DNA from: Diplodia intermedia
Lineage: Eukaryota; Ascomycota; Dothideomycetes; Botryosphaeriales; Botryosphaeriaceae
Assembly: GCA_021495925.1 (NCBI GenBank)
Contig: JAKEKT010000079.1
Location: forward strand, 62,001-126,000
Direction of reading: 5' to 3'
Length of the DNA stretch: 64,000 bases
The notes beneath the pieces were generated by a model. The model had not been told where the DNA came from. It saw only the letters and a list, made by a program, of their open reading frames with translations, and searched no databases. Both the position numbers and the translations under genes were made by a program. The number at the start of each line of letters is the position of its first letter. Position 1 is the first letter of the stretch. Below are positions 20,489-30,827 of the stretch, piece after piece.

Positions 20489-22329
20489 ATGCCGGCTGAC
20501 GATTCCTTCTCCATCATCTCCCAGTCCGGTGGCGATCGGCTGTTTGATGAGTACCACTCGCAGACCGCCGCCAAGAAGATTGATTTGGACGTCCAGCTTG
20601 TTTCCTCCTTGCGTGCACAGCATCCGCAGCTGATTGTCACCACTGTTCCGGAGGGAAACTGCCCGCTGCTCCAGTTTTCAGCCGCTGGTCACGCCACCGC
20701 AGAACTAGACCGAGAGTCTGAGCCGGTCATTCAATGGCGCGGAGTCAGTGGCGGCGGCCCGTCGTCATCGGTTTCGATTGCACAGGCCAACTTCTTCGCC
20801 AAGTACCACTACAAGTGGGCAAATGAGGACTTCATCTTGTATACCGTCAAGATCGGATACTCGACTCTCCAGTATGTTCTGAAAGAGCCAGTCGACGGGG
20901 AGACTCCTTCCTCTTCGTCCTCCATCGTCGATGCACTTCTCAGGGCAATTGGTACCTGGATGTCCCAATCCAAAGCGATCTACGTTTATGATGGGTACTG
21001 GAGCAGGAGCTCGGAGCTGTGGAAGCAGGTCGAGAAAGCAAGCTGGGATAAAGTCATCTTGGATCCGAAGACGAAGAAGTCCCTCAGAGACGTCTCCAGA
21101 AAGTTCTTCGACAACAGGGACGTATACGAGGACTACGGTATCGCATGGAAGGTAAATCAGTCTTCACATACCAGAGTAGGGCTGCCAGTGTGCTAACGCC
21201 ACACAGCGAGGCTTGATCTTCCACGGCCCTGCAGGCAACGGCAAAACCATTTCGATCAAAGCAATGATGCATGAGCTCTCCGAGCGCAATCCGTCAATCC
21301 CGACGTTGTACGTCAAGAATGCGCCGTACACGTATATGCTCGGCGACGTTTTCCGCCTGGCGAGGCAGATGAGCCCATGCCTTCTCGTGCTCGAGGACAT
21401 TGACACAGTCGTCACCGACCAAAGCCGAAGCTACTTTTTCAATGAAGTCGACGGACTCGCCTCGAACGACGGCATTCTCATGATCGCCAGCACCAACCAT
21501 CGTAAGTTTCAACACCGCAGACGCTGTGCCGGCGGTCCGCAGAGTATGGCAATGCGAAGAGCGAGCGAGAGACAGCTTTCCCGCCATGCCGTGAAATGCC
21601 GTTGCAGTCCTTCCCGGACAGGACTCACGCGATTCTAACTTGACCAGTGGACAGGCTCGACCCTGGTCTCACCAAGCGACCGAGTAGATTCGATCGCAAG
21701 TATCTCTTTCCGCTGCCGTCGAGAGTAAGTTTGCCCCCAAGCGAACAGGAGCGGCCTGCTGATGGCTTTCGTAGGACGAGAGGGTCCTTTACTGCCAATA
21801 CTGGCGCGATAAGCTCAAGGGCAAAAAGACAATCGACTTCCCCGAGAAGCTTTGCCCGGCCATTGCCGACATCACCGACGAATTTAGCTTTGCATTCCTC
21901 CAAGAGGCGTTCGTGGCAATGCTGCTGCAGCTGGCGCACTCGGGAGAAGATAGCGAGTCATCCGACTCGGAGGACGAGGACGAGGGGTCGCCGCTGGATA
22001 GATACGAGCTCTGGCGTGTCATCAAGAAGCAAGTCAAGATCCTCCGGGAGCAGATGGACAGCTCTGAGCCAGCTGTACCCGAGGCATGTGAAGCGAGCTC
22101 TGGAGGGGTGTACTTGTCGGCGTACGAGGAGAGGCTTCCGCTTCGAGAGCGTGCTGAGCTTAGCAGCGGCTCAGGCACACGCCTGAGCAGGCCGACGGGA
22201 CGGGATGCGCTGTCGGAGCTGCATGACGCGGGGCAAAGCGGGCTCAGCGAGGCTGCGGTATCGGACCTGCACTCTTACCCGGGATTTGTGGGCGACGGGG
22301 TGGGTGCCGGATGGAGCATTGGCGCGTAA
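20489..22329 (+). CDS. BCS1-like AAA ATPase of unknown role
   Basis: Four exons (20489-21151, 21207-21501, 21648-21724, 21775-22329) encode 529 residues. The N-terminal ~200 residues are family-specific, ending in the BCS1-like lead-in RDVSRKFFDNRDVYEDYGIAWKRGLIFHG with pieces split by intron 1. The AAA core has Walker A GPAGNGKT (about 228-235), Walker B CLLVLEDIDT (about 279), sensor ASTNHLDRLDPGL and an arginine finger region RPSRFDRKYLFPLP. An acid stretch (SGEDSESSDSEDEDEG) follows the AAA lid, and the C-terminal ~120 residues are disordered. Unlike mitochondrial Bcs1 there is no N-terminal transmembrane helix or presequence, so inner-membrane Rieske translocation is unlikely. Many filamentous fungi carry such paralogues; their function is not known to me. 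Confidence 0.85.
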
Positions 22330-22890
22330 AGGTGACGGTCAGGTGGGCTGTGGTCGGGCGGGGAAGGATGGTTTCCATTTCCACGGGCGTTCTAGCGGCT
22401 TTCTGGGGCCAGCCCCCATGAGCAAATCCGCCTTGCATGTGCGTATCTGACGCCGACGGCCACCCGCCCTGCACGGCTTCACCGGTGAGCGTGCGGGGAG
22501 GCGGGAAAGCCGATCTGGTGCGACAAGGCAGTCACGATCCGTTGGCCACTGCCTCGTCCGCCCTGCAACGTGATAAGCGCGCCCCCTCCGACTGGCACGA
22601 CTCTGCGCGGAGGCCGCCGAGCAGGCAGCCATCAGAGCCGCATCGCCGCTGCCTTGCCGCCCGGCCTTGCGCACCACGCTCGCTATAACAATGACCGGCT
22701 TCACGGTCTCAGTCGTCGTCTCCTTTTGCGCCCGACGCGGTCTCCCGACAATCATCTGCTTCCCGCCATCCATTTCCTCCGAATCGGTTCCACGCGTCAA
22801 CTGTGCCAGCATTGCAGTGCCTGTATGTTCAAGTGCCATCAGCAGCTGAGCCTTGGCTGACGTACACATCAGTGAAGGATTGTGTTTTAG
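22330..22890. other. Intergenic region AAA ATPase / Zn2Cys6 factor
   Basis: 3' flank of the AAA gene and promoter of the transcription factor. A long minus-strand open frame crosses it and the factor's first codons but shows no conserved features. No other element seen. Confidence 0.55.
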
Positions 22891-25763
22891 ATGGCTGCCA
22901 GACCCCAATCCCGCGTGCCTGACTTCGCCGTCGACGAACTGCCTGATTTCGCTTCCAATTGGGACCATCACCTCGCCTTCAGCGGCGATACCGAATTCCG
23001 GGATGGCCTTCTCGGCATGGGCAACCAGTTTGGCGACCAGCCTGATCTAATGCCGGCCCCCAACGGGGCCGACTTTAATCTCCTTCACGATGCCTCCCCG
23101 ACATCACCCTCGGTTCACTTGCAGCCATGCTTTGACACGCCCTCATATGCTGGCTTGTCTGCTCTCACCCAAGGCCTGCGGGAGTGGGAGAACACTACCT
23201 TCGACTCTGCTGCCGTGAGCCCCACCATGGATTGTCTCCCAGACGACCTCATGGCTTCCTGCAACAAGTTCAACTCCGAGCCTTTCAACCCTCTCTTGCT
23301 GGCCGGAGCTGGCGGCGGCGCTCTCACCGACAGCGCTTTCTCTGAGCCATCTTCCTCTAACAGCTCCGTCGGCAGTATTCCAATTCCTCAGCCCAGTGGC
23401 CAGGCTTTCTCTGAATACTCGTTCTGCTCTGAGCCGAGCCTAGCTTATACCGGATCATCGTTCAACTCTGACCGAAGCTTCGACGTTTTATACGCTACGC
23501 ATAAGCAGAATCAACACCTGGCACCGCCTCAGCAAAACGCTTTGCCAACTCCCCTTCAACCGCATGTATCCAGCTGGAAGTTCTCGCCACAGCTACCCAG
23601 GCCAGCTTATGTGCAAAGAGCGCGCCGCCAGACTGCCGACCAGCCTAGACGAACTACCTCCTCGAGCATTGGCTCCAACACTGCGAGGAACGCCCTCAGC
23701 TTCATCCACTTTCGGCCTGGTGGAGAGCCAGGTCAGCTCCTCCTCCATGGCGCCGAGAATTCCCTCAACGGAAAGAAGCCAAGGGGTCGGAAGAACCCTC
23801 TTACCCCGGCTCAGAAGAAGGAGGCAGCTCTCATGCGCCGAGTCAAGGCCTGCGAAAGCTGCAGGCAGAGGAAGGAAAAGGTAAGATACTTGACTCTCCC
23901 TCTGCACAAATGGATCGAAGAGGACGACACGCAGCGTGCGCCTTTTTCTGTTTACTTGGGACCTTTGGAACCGTACATGACTCACCATACCCCCCGACAG
24001 TGCGACCCTGGAATTCCATGCAAGGCATGTATTGAGCACTTCCGGTCCGATCTCGTGCGGCAACCCTGCCGTGGCAAGACTTTGGAGGATTTAACATCTT
24101 CAATGCTCTCCGGTGGGTCTCGTGGTTCATCATCCTCTCCAAAGTGCGCAACGGCGGGGTCAGAGATAGAGGAACGAAAACAAAATGGGGAGCCTTGTGT
24201 GCACCAAGAACAGCTTGCATCCTGACGTCCCTCCGTACTTCCTTCGCGTGCATTGGAACGGGCGAGTATCACAACTCACTTTATTGGCTTCCCACTGGCC
24301 ACAATTGCCCAAGCGCGACAGTATACAGAGTGGCCAGACCATTGCCTGTAAGTTTGAGATGCTGACGGATGGCCTGAAACAACAGATAAAATGGGCTGGT
24401 GTCCTATGGAACGAACGCTTGATTCCTACCTCGGTCCTGGAGCATACAAAATCTCGTCTGAGGTTTCATTTGTCAATCTCATGCTCGGATTTGGGCCTCC
24501 GTTACTTCGGGAAGTCCAGAGGGTCATTCCGGACCAACCCAGGCAGCTGTACCACAGCCACGTCGTGTATGAGTGGCCAGTCGGCGCCAATGGGGATGGT
24601 TTGAGCAGCCGTCCGCGTCAAGACTACCACAGAGTTCTTCCAGCCATCCTGGCTGACACAGCTGGCCTCCGCCATGAACTTGATGAGCACTTGTCAAAAC
24701 TGGTGAACGAGGAGCAATATTTTCGCGAGTTCCCGCTATTTAGCTCGCCCTTTAAAGTCCTCAAGCATGTGTACATGTTCTATCGAGATCTCGCAGACGT
24801 ATGTTTCCCCCACTCCTCGTTCTTGTCGACGCGAACCGCTCATCACCTCTCTACCAGGCGACCCACAGACATCTTCTCCACACTGCCCTCAAGCTCTTGG
24901 TACTCGTTCATATCAGCGACAACATGAGACTCGACCCGTCTGTACCACTCTTTTTCACATTCTCCCGCGAGGCCGGAGACATTCGAACCATGACTCCCTG
25001 TTTCATTCGAGGCCAGCTGGGTGCCGTTATCCCGCATCTCGCCCAGGATTTCCTTCGTGAATCGCTGAACCGGGTGGAAGACATTTGCCTCGCTCGCCGC
25101 TGTATCGACTGGCCAGTTGTCCTTGCAACATTTGCGATTCTCTGTATGGCAGTGGAGAGTGCTCAATACCACGCTGCAAAAGAGCCTTATCACGCACATT
25201 TTGACGTTTCGACCCCGGACTGTAACAGTTGCAATACCGGGATGGAAATTCCAACGGACTTCAAACTAGCTGTCTATGGACCCGAGAAGCCACCCCAGTT
25301 CACCTCTCCTGGCCTTTCGTTTTCGTCTATGCCTCTTGATGAGCGTGGTGACAGTGATAAGCCGGCATCACTACTATCGACCATCAATGAGGAGGCCGTC
25401 GACCGCCTCATCTCTTTCTATCGCATCTGTTACCAAGGATGTCATTACACACGACTGCAAGAACTGGGGCCTGCATCGTCTCTAAAGCGCAGAAAGCAAG
25501 AACTTGGCCAGGATGCCGTCTCTGCATGGTTCGTCACTTCGTTAAAGACCTCGTTGACGAACGCGAGAAGTTATTTGGTCCAACGGAAGAACAAGGGTCG
25601 ATATGCACTCAAGGTGATGGGAATGAAATTTGTAGCCGAAGAAGCAAGAAGGAGACTGGGGGGCTTATCAGAAACAGGAGGAAGTCTTACACAGCAGGGA
25701 GCAGACCCGAAGGACATGTCAGTCTTCTTTGATAGGCTTTTGGCGAAATTGTTCTTAGCTTGA
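22891..25763 (+). CDS. Zn2Cys6 transcription factor with internal DNA-binding domain
   Basis: Four exons (22891-23880, 24001-24112, 24386-24798, 24858-25763) encode about 806 residues. Residues 1-290 are Ser/Asn/Gln/Pro-rich, probably an activation region. A basic lead-in (KKPRGRKNPLTPAQKKEAAL) precedes the zinc cluster CESCRQRKEK-CDPGIPCKAC, with the sixth Cys 12 residues later (IEHFRSDLVRQP, then C). The first intron falls after the third-Cys lead-in, RQRKEK. The rest is helical (LYHSHVVYEWP, EEQYFREFPLFSSPFKVLKHVYMFYRDLAD, VVLATFAILCMAVESAQYH), a conserved fungal middle region. Intron 2 is 273 nt and stays open in frame for 37 codons after the donor. Target genes are unknown. I chose the ATG at 22891 because it is the first in frame. 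Confidence 0.85.
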
Positions 25764-26599
25764 GTCTTCTTTTCGCGCTTTTTCTCTGCTACGGCTTCCA
25801 CTTTCCCCTACTCATGTTGTTTCATAATTTATAAATCTGCAGCACCTGTCCTACATGTAATTTTTCCTTTCTCGTTTGACCGAAATATTTGGAGAAGTGC
25901 GTCGAATTGATGATTTGTAGCTTTGGTACTTCCTTCAGTTTGTCCATTTACTACTCGTTTCAAATATTGATCTAACGCTGAGCAGCTCAGCTCATGTCAT
26001 GTCTTTCCTTGGGTCGCTTCACTTCGCTTCTGCCCTTGTCGCTATATATACACAGAAACCTTAGATAGGTGGAGGTTCATCCACATTCACCTCTTTACCT
26101 TTCTTATTTGCCAAGGAGAATACTTGTTGCCAGAGTCGAAATAGACGGCCAGATTGCTTATGGGCCTGGTCAACATGACTATCACTTGAACGACCTCACA
26201 CTGTTTCTTTGGAGCCTTCTGATATTAGGAGCTGCTCGACCGTCCGAGCTCAAAAGACCCTTTCGCGTCGTCTAGTACCAAGAAGTCTAGCGTGCCGTTC
26301 TCTAGAAGCCGTCTGCATAGTTGTCGATCGGGTCAGAGCGGTGCTAAAAGGCCCTTGGGGGTAAGCCACAGCTTGTGTGCCTTGGGATCAAATGCGGCTC
26401 CTCATCCAGGCCAAGGAAAAGCGCCGCAGCATTGTAGGTGTCAGGGAGGCCCATCGCCGCTCTACTTCTCGGCCATCACTTCTTAGCACCGAACCGGGCA
26501 GCTCGGTCAAGAGGGCGAGCACCCACGGGCGCATTCACAATCCCGCCCTCGCCTCTCCCAAGGCTAGAAAGCCATAAACGGCCAGCTCCACGGATCCGC
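25764..26599. other. Convergent intergenic region Zn2Cys6 factor / DPH4
   Basis: 3' flanks of two convergent genes. The first half is AT-rich; no conserved ORF or repeat seen. Confidence 0.6.
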
Positions 26600-27265
26600 T
26601 CAATCCTCGGCAACGGCAAATCCCACGCGAATCCACAAGCTGCACCCCACGCAGCCCACCAGCACCTCGCCAGCCCCCGTCCCGGCCGCGGCGGCAGCCC
26701 GTTCTAACGCGGCCTCATCCACGATGAAGCCCTTACCCTCGCCGCATCTGCAACCCCGCCACCACCGGCCGCCGCCGGCGTCATCCTCATCGCCTCCCTC
26801 GTCGTACGCCAGGTCGTCGAGATCCACGGCCTCGAGGCCGAGCCGCCACTGTTCTTCGTCCTCATCCCCGTCTTCTTTCCCTGTTGCCGCAAATCCAGGC
26901 CTGGAGTTCAGCCGCAGCGATCGGTCGTGCGCCGCGCGTGCGGCGGGGTCAAGCAGCGTCTTGTACGCGAGCGTGACGTCGTCGACCGTGTAGTCCCTGC
27001 CCGTCGTCTTGCCTCCACCATCGTGCCGCCGGTTTTGGCCGCTCCGGACGTGCTCGGGCGACGATGGGGATGCGGTTAACTTGTCCGGGTGGTGCGCAAG
27101 GAGGGCGCGGCGGTACGCGGACTTGATAGCCGAGGCAGAGAGGGTGGTCGGCGTAGAGGAATCAGAAGACGCGAAGGGGGCGGGGAGGCAGAGGATGCGG
27201 TAGGCATTGAAGGAGGGAGGGAGGGGGGCATGCGCCATCCCAGGCGCTGCGGTGGCGGAGGGCAT
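26600..27265 (-). CDS. DPH4: Diphthamide biosynthesis protein 4 (J-domain, CSL zinc finger)
   Basis: Single exon, 221 residues. The J domain (about 18-110) shows YRILCLP, SAIKSAYRRALLAHHPDKL with the Hsp70-activating HPD, and VTLAYKTLLDPAARAAHD. An acidic Gly-rich linker is followed by a CSL-type zinc finger, CRCGEGKGFIVDE then CVGCSLWIRV, giving the C-x-C ... C-x2-C ligand set. J plus CSL is the signature of Dph4, an electron/iron carrier co-chaperone in step one of diphthamide synthesis on eEF2. Two in-frame ATGs (27265 and 27238) are possible; the second (MAHAPLPPSFNAY) resembles relatives more closely. Confidence 0.9.
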   Translation of the reverse strand: MPSATAAPGMAHAPLPPSFNAYRILCLPAPFASSDSSTPTTLSASAIKSAYRRALLAHHPDKLTASPSSPEHVRSGQNRRHDGGGKTTGRDYTVDDVTLAYKTLLDPAARAAHDRSLRLNSRPGFAATGKEDGDEDEEQWRLGLEAVDLDDLAYDEGGDEDDAGGGRWWRGCRCGEGKGFIVDEAALERAAAAAGTGAGEVLVGCVGCSLWIRVGFAVAED

Positions 27266-27640
27266 TCGCCGTCCGTAAGGCGTGCCTGTCGCGTGCGGAA
27301 GAGTCCCGAGGTGTGCGGCGGAGGTTTGGCCAACGAGTTCGTTCGTGCCTCAACGTCGCTCTTGTGCAAATTTACGCCAGCAGGCAGCGCAACATGGACT
27401 GGTACGGCGCTAAGCGTGGGTGGCTAAACGTGGGGCGGGAAGGAGAAGGTGTCGATGGCGGGGAAGGTTACGGCGGGGATTGATTTTGAGGGACGGCATC
27501 CCGCTGCTTCGGCCAGACCCGCCCGGATCACACTCGGCGAACCCGACGGCCTACCTAGAATTCAATCATCTTCACGACAGATGCACATTGTTCTTTCTGC
27601 TGCCTCGAGTCTAGTCCCATTGACTTCTTGCGTCGTATCC
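27266..27640. other. Short intergenic region DPH4 / ZW10
   Basis: 375 bases holding the DPH4 promoter and the ZW10 3' end, both genes on the minus strand. Nothing else seen. Confidence 0.6.
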
Positions 27641-30420
27641 TCACCGCGCATGCCTCCTGATGTCTGCAATTGCCCGCCTCCGATAGTCGCTGTCTGCGAA
27701 AAGCGCCTCAATCAGATCTACAACCTCGTCCGCCTCGAACTCAAGCTTGAGCTCGCCTTCGGTCCACAAGTACTTGATATCGGCCAGGCTACTCTCAAGA
27801 ATCTCGCTGAGATACTGGAACTTGAACCAGTTGGGCGTGTAGATACCTGTCATGTCACCCTGCTGTCCCGGCTGCTTGAACAGGTCGCTGACCTCGCACA
27901 CACGGTTGCAGAAGTCGCGGAGTCGCTTGGACTCTTCCTCGGAGATGTCGCTCATGTCCTCAATGTCGACAATCATCTTGTTGAGCACCGTTGCTAGAAG
28001 AGAGCCCAGAGACTGCAGCAGGGCTGAGTGTGACAGCACGCCGGTCCACTGCTTGGCGACATCCCGGATCCGATCCGCCGTCATCGAAACAGCATTATCA
28101 CATTCAGCTGCGAATGGCGCTGTCGTGCAATTGCTAAAGCCCTGCGCTCCGTCAAGCAGATCCCGCAGGATGGTTCGCTGTGACTCCATTTCCTTGCCGT
28201 ACGCGCGTTTGCTGAAGCTCTCAATGGCCTTCAGGTCGGCATCGAGCCGCAGACGGCTTGATGGCTTAGACGACTGCGGCAGATCTGACGACTCGTCCGT
28301 CCTGGCCTGTTGGGCCAGAAAATCGCGCACCTCGTTCACCAAGCGAGTGGAGTCGTTGTAAGCCAACATGTTCCCGGCCGCGTCGTTGGCATAGTAAACC
28401 GGGGCCGTCGCTCGGTACATGGCCAAGACAAGCGTGGGAATTGAGTAAAGACCAGCGCCAGCAGGTGCGATTGGGGAACCAGAGAAGCTGGCGAACTGTT
28501 AGCACTGGAACGTAATGGGAAGGAAGGCGACCGACTTCGACTGTGCGAGCGCTTGAGCATCGGCAACCACCTGGGTAATGACCTCCATGATGGCGTCTGG
28601 TATGCCTGTGACCGTGTATTTCTCCCTTAATGTCAATTCCCGCTCTTGTGGCGCCGACCGCTCCGTTCCCCCATTCGGCTTCGACGGCTGCTGCTGAGTT
28701 GCAACAACCTTCTGGTTGTCTGCAGCTCCAGCTTCTCCAGCCTCTTCGTCTTCGCCCCAACCCCAAGCATCCGTGTCCTCCTCCTCCGGATTGCCTTTTG
28801 AGCCCTTCTCTGATTTTGTCTCAGTGGCATCATCCCCTTCGGCGTCATCATCCAGACCCCAAGCATCTGCGTCCATGTCTTCCTCCTCCACGTGCAACGT
28901 GCCTTGTTTTTCGTCCTCGGTCTTGGTGGCCTCGGATAGTTTTTCACTGTCGTCGTTATCCCATGCATCCCATCCTTCGTCAGCCTCCTCGCCCGCCTCT
29001 GCCGCCATGATTGCGTCGTCACGAGACACCATCTGCGTTTCTACGCGCTCTACTTCTTTCTTTTGTTGTATACCTTGACAACATAACGCCCGTACTGATG
29101 CCAGCGCGTCTTCCTTTCTACGCGCAAGCCAGTTGCGCGGGGCCTTGTCCACCCATTCATGAAGATGCTCGCATGGCCAGCCCAGCTCCTCGATGTAGCG
29201 GGCAAGATGGGATACCGATGCAAGAGTATTTTGAAACGGACCAAGGCGGTCAAGCGAAACAGGGATCGAAGGATCCAGCCAGCCAGCAATCAGCCGGGAA
29301 ACAACACCTGGCAGCAGTTTTTCACACAAAGTGGCGGATATGGACGCCGGTAGCCGTTTGCTGAGGAAGTCGCAAATTTGACGAACGTCGGCCACCGTGG
29401 TTTCCACGTCCGATGGCGCCACACCAGCAGAGACCTCAATGGTATTATCGGCTATCCAAATGACGGCAGCATTGGAGCCGGCCCTCGAGGCCAGCCGAGG
29501 CTTGACAATGGCATGTTCGAAGGCTTTCTGGAACTTGAGAACAGCAGCGTCAAGAGTGCCGAGTCGGGAGAGGGCGTCGACGACGGTGGGGAGGCTTATA
29601 TCTATGACAATTCAGAACAGCAAACGACAAGTCGTGCTCGCGCACTTACTGTCGGCCTGGTCGTTGATAGTTGCCGACCGACCGGGAATGTCGGCCACAA
29701 GCAGGAGATTCCAGGCACGGGTTGCATTTTCAGCCAGAGCGTCGCGCAGCTGGTTCAGGCGCTTGTGCAAGACGCCGGCTACCCTGGTGTCCCTGAACGG
29801 GCCCAGGTGTGTTGTACAGTCGTCGGCCTGCTTCATCTTGTCCAGCGCCGCAATGATGTCGTGTTCTCGAGAGGCGCTCTGGGCTTCGTCCAACAGGTCC
29901 GAGGCGTGCTTTATGCGCTCGAGGGTGGCGGTAAGGGTGGCATTGAAGGCGAGCTCGTTCTTGAGGAGAGCGGCCTTGCTGGAGGCGTCCCGGACGCTGG
30001 CGTGGAGGGTGGTGGCGGCCTCGGCCTGCTGGACAATGTCATGGGCGGTTGCGCGGGAGCGCGCAATGTCGGCCTGCAGCAGCTTAGCCTGGGCAATCCA
30101 GCCGTCGACGTCGGGGGCAGCTTGGCGGCTCAGGGCGCGGATCTCAGCCTGCAGAGACGTCAGCAGACAGCGCGGACGGCGGGGCGACACGGGCGACACG
30201 GGCGACGCGCCTTGACTTCAGTTTGGGCTGTCGCGAGGCCGTCGAGCAGGGTGGGAAAGGCGGCGGGCGGTAGCTGGGCTGAGGCGACATGTTCGCTGTC
30301 GGGGTAGGCGCCATGCTCGGCGGACTCGAGAACGACGCGGCCCAGCGTCTGGGGGGTCAGAATGGGCGGCATGGGGAGCGGTGGGGGTGGAGTCGAGGCG
30401 GCCAAGCTGTTCGCTGGCAT
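27641..30420 (-). CDS. Dsl1/ZW10-type ER tethering complex subunit
   Basis: Four exons (30420-30211, 30148-29650, 29601-28536, 28487-27641) encode about 873 residues. Dsl1/ZW10 proteins link COPI vesicles to ER SNAREs. The N-terminal half is coiled-coil (ALSRQAAPDVDGWIAQAKLL, ALLKNELAFNATLTATLERI). A conserved core follows (LGWPCEHLHEWV). An acidic Trp-bearing segment (about 440-530) has EGWDAWDNDD, DADAWGLDDD and DAWGWGEDEE, like the COPI-binding lasso of yeast Dsl1. The C-terminal helical domain includes SIPTLVLAMYRATAPVYYAND, RDFCNRVCEVSDLFKQPG and WFKFQYLSEILESSL. The donor of intron 1 is doubtful: GC at 30210 keeps the natural VKAEIRAL join, while GT at 30216 drops two residues. Donor 3 (GTCGGT) is also weak. 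Confidence 0.87.
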
Positions 30421-30827
30421 GAGGAGCTGCGGAAGAGCTCCGGCAACAGACGTCAGCGTCGAAAAGGCTGGCCGCACGCCCGCCCGCAACGCCCTCAGCA
30501 CCCCTCTTCCTCGACCTTGTGCCACCCAGAGCTGTATGTACCCTCCCCGACCCCCTCGAGGACTGCAGCCGCAATCTCTGTCCGCGCCCCGGCGCGGGAA
30601 ACTACGGGCGACTGCTGCTCCTCGGCCTCGCCGCTCGCTGCCATGTCCCCTGCACCCCGCCGTTGCTCGTCACCTTTGCCATGCCGCCGCCATGCTCCAT
30701 CGCCCGCCATGGCTCCCTCCTTAAACTGCCCAGCAAACCCGCCGTGCCTCCGCCGTTCTGTTCTAACTCCATTTCCAGCCTCCTAGACCCTCTTCGTCGG
30801 AAGAGTGTTGCTGCCCCGCTCGCCATC
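30421..30827. other. Divergent promoter ZW10 / M16 peptidase
   Basis: 407 bases between divergent ATGs. The last 147 bases are open in the frame of the M16 peptidase from an ATG at 30681, so part may be coding (see findings). Confidence 0.55.

Noticed and set aside
22339..22971. 210-codon minus-strand open frame
   Set aside because: Overlaps the start of the Zn2Cys6 gene in antisense and shows no recognisable domain.
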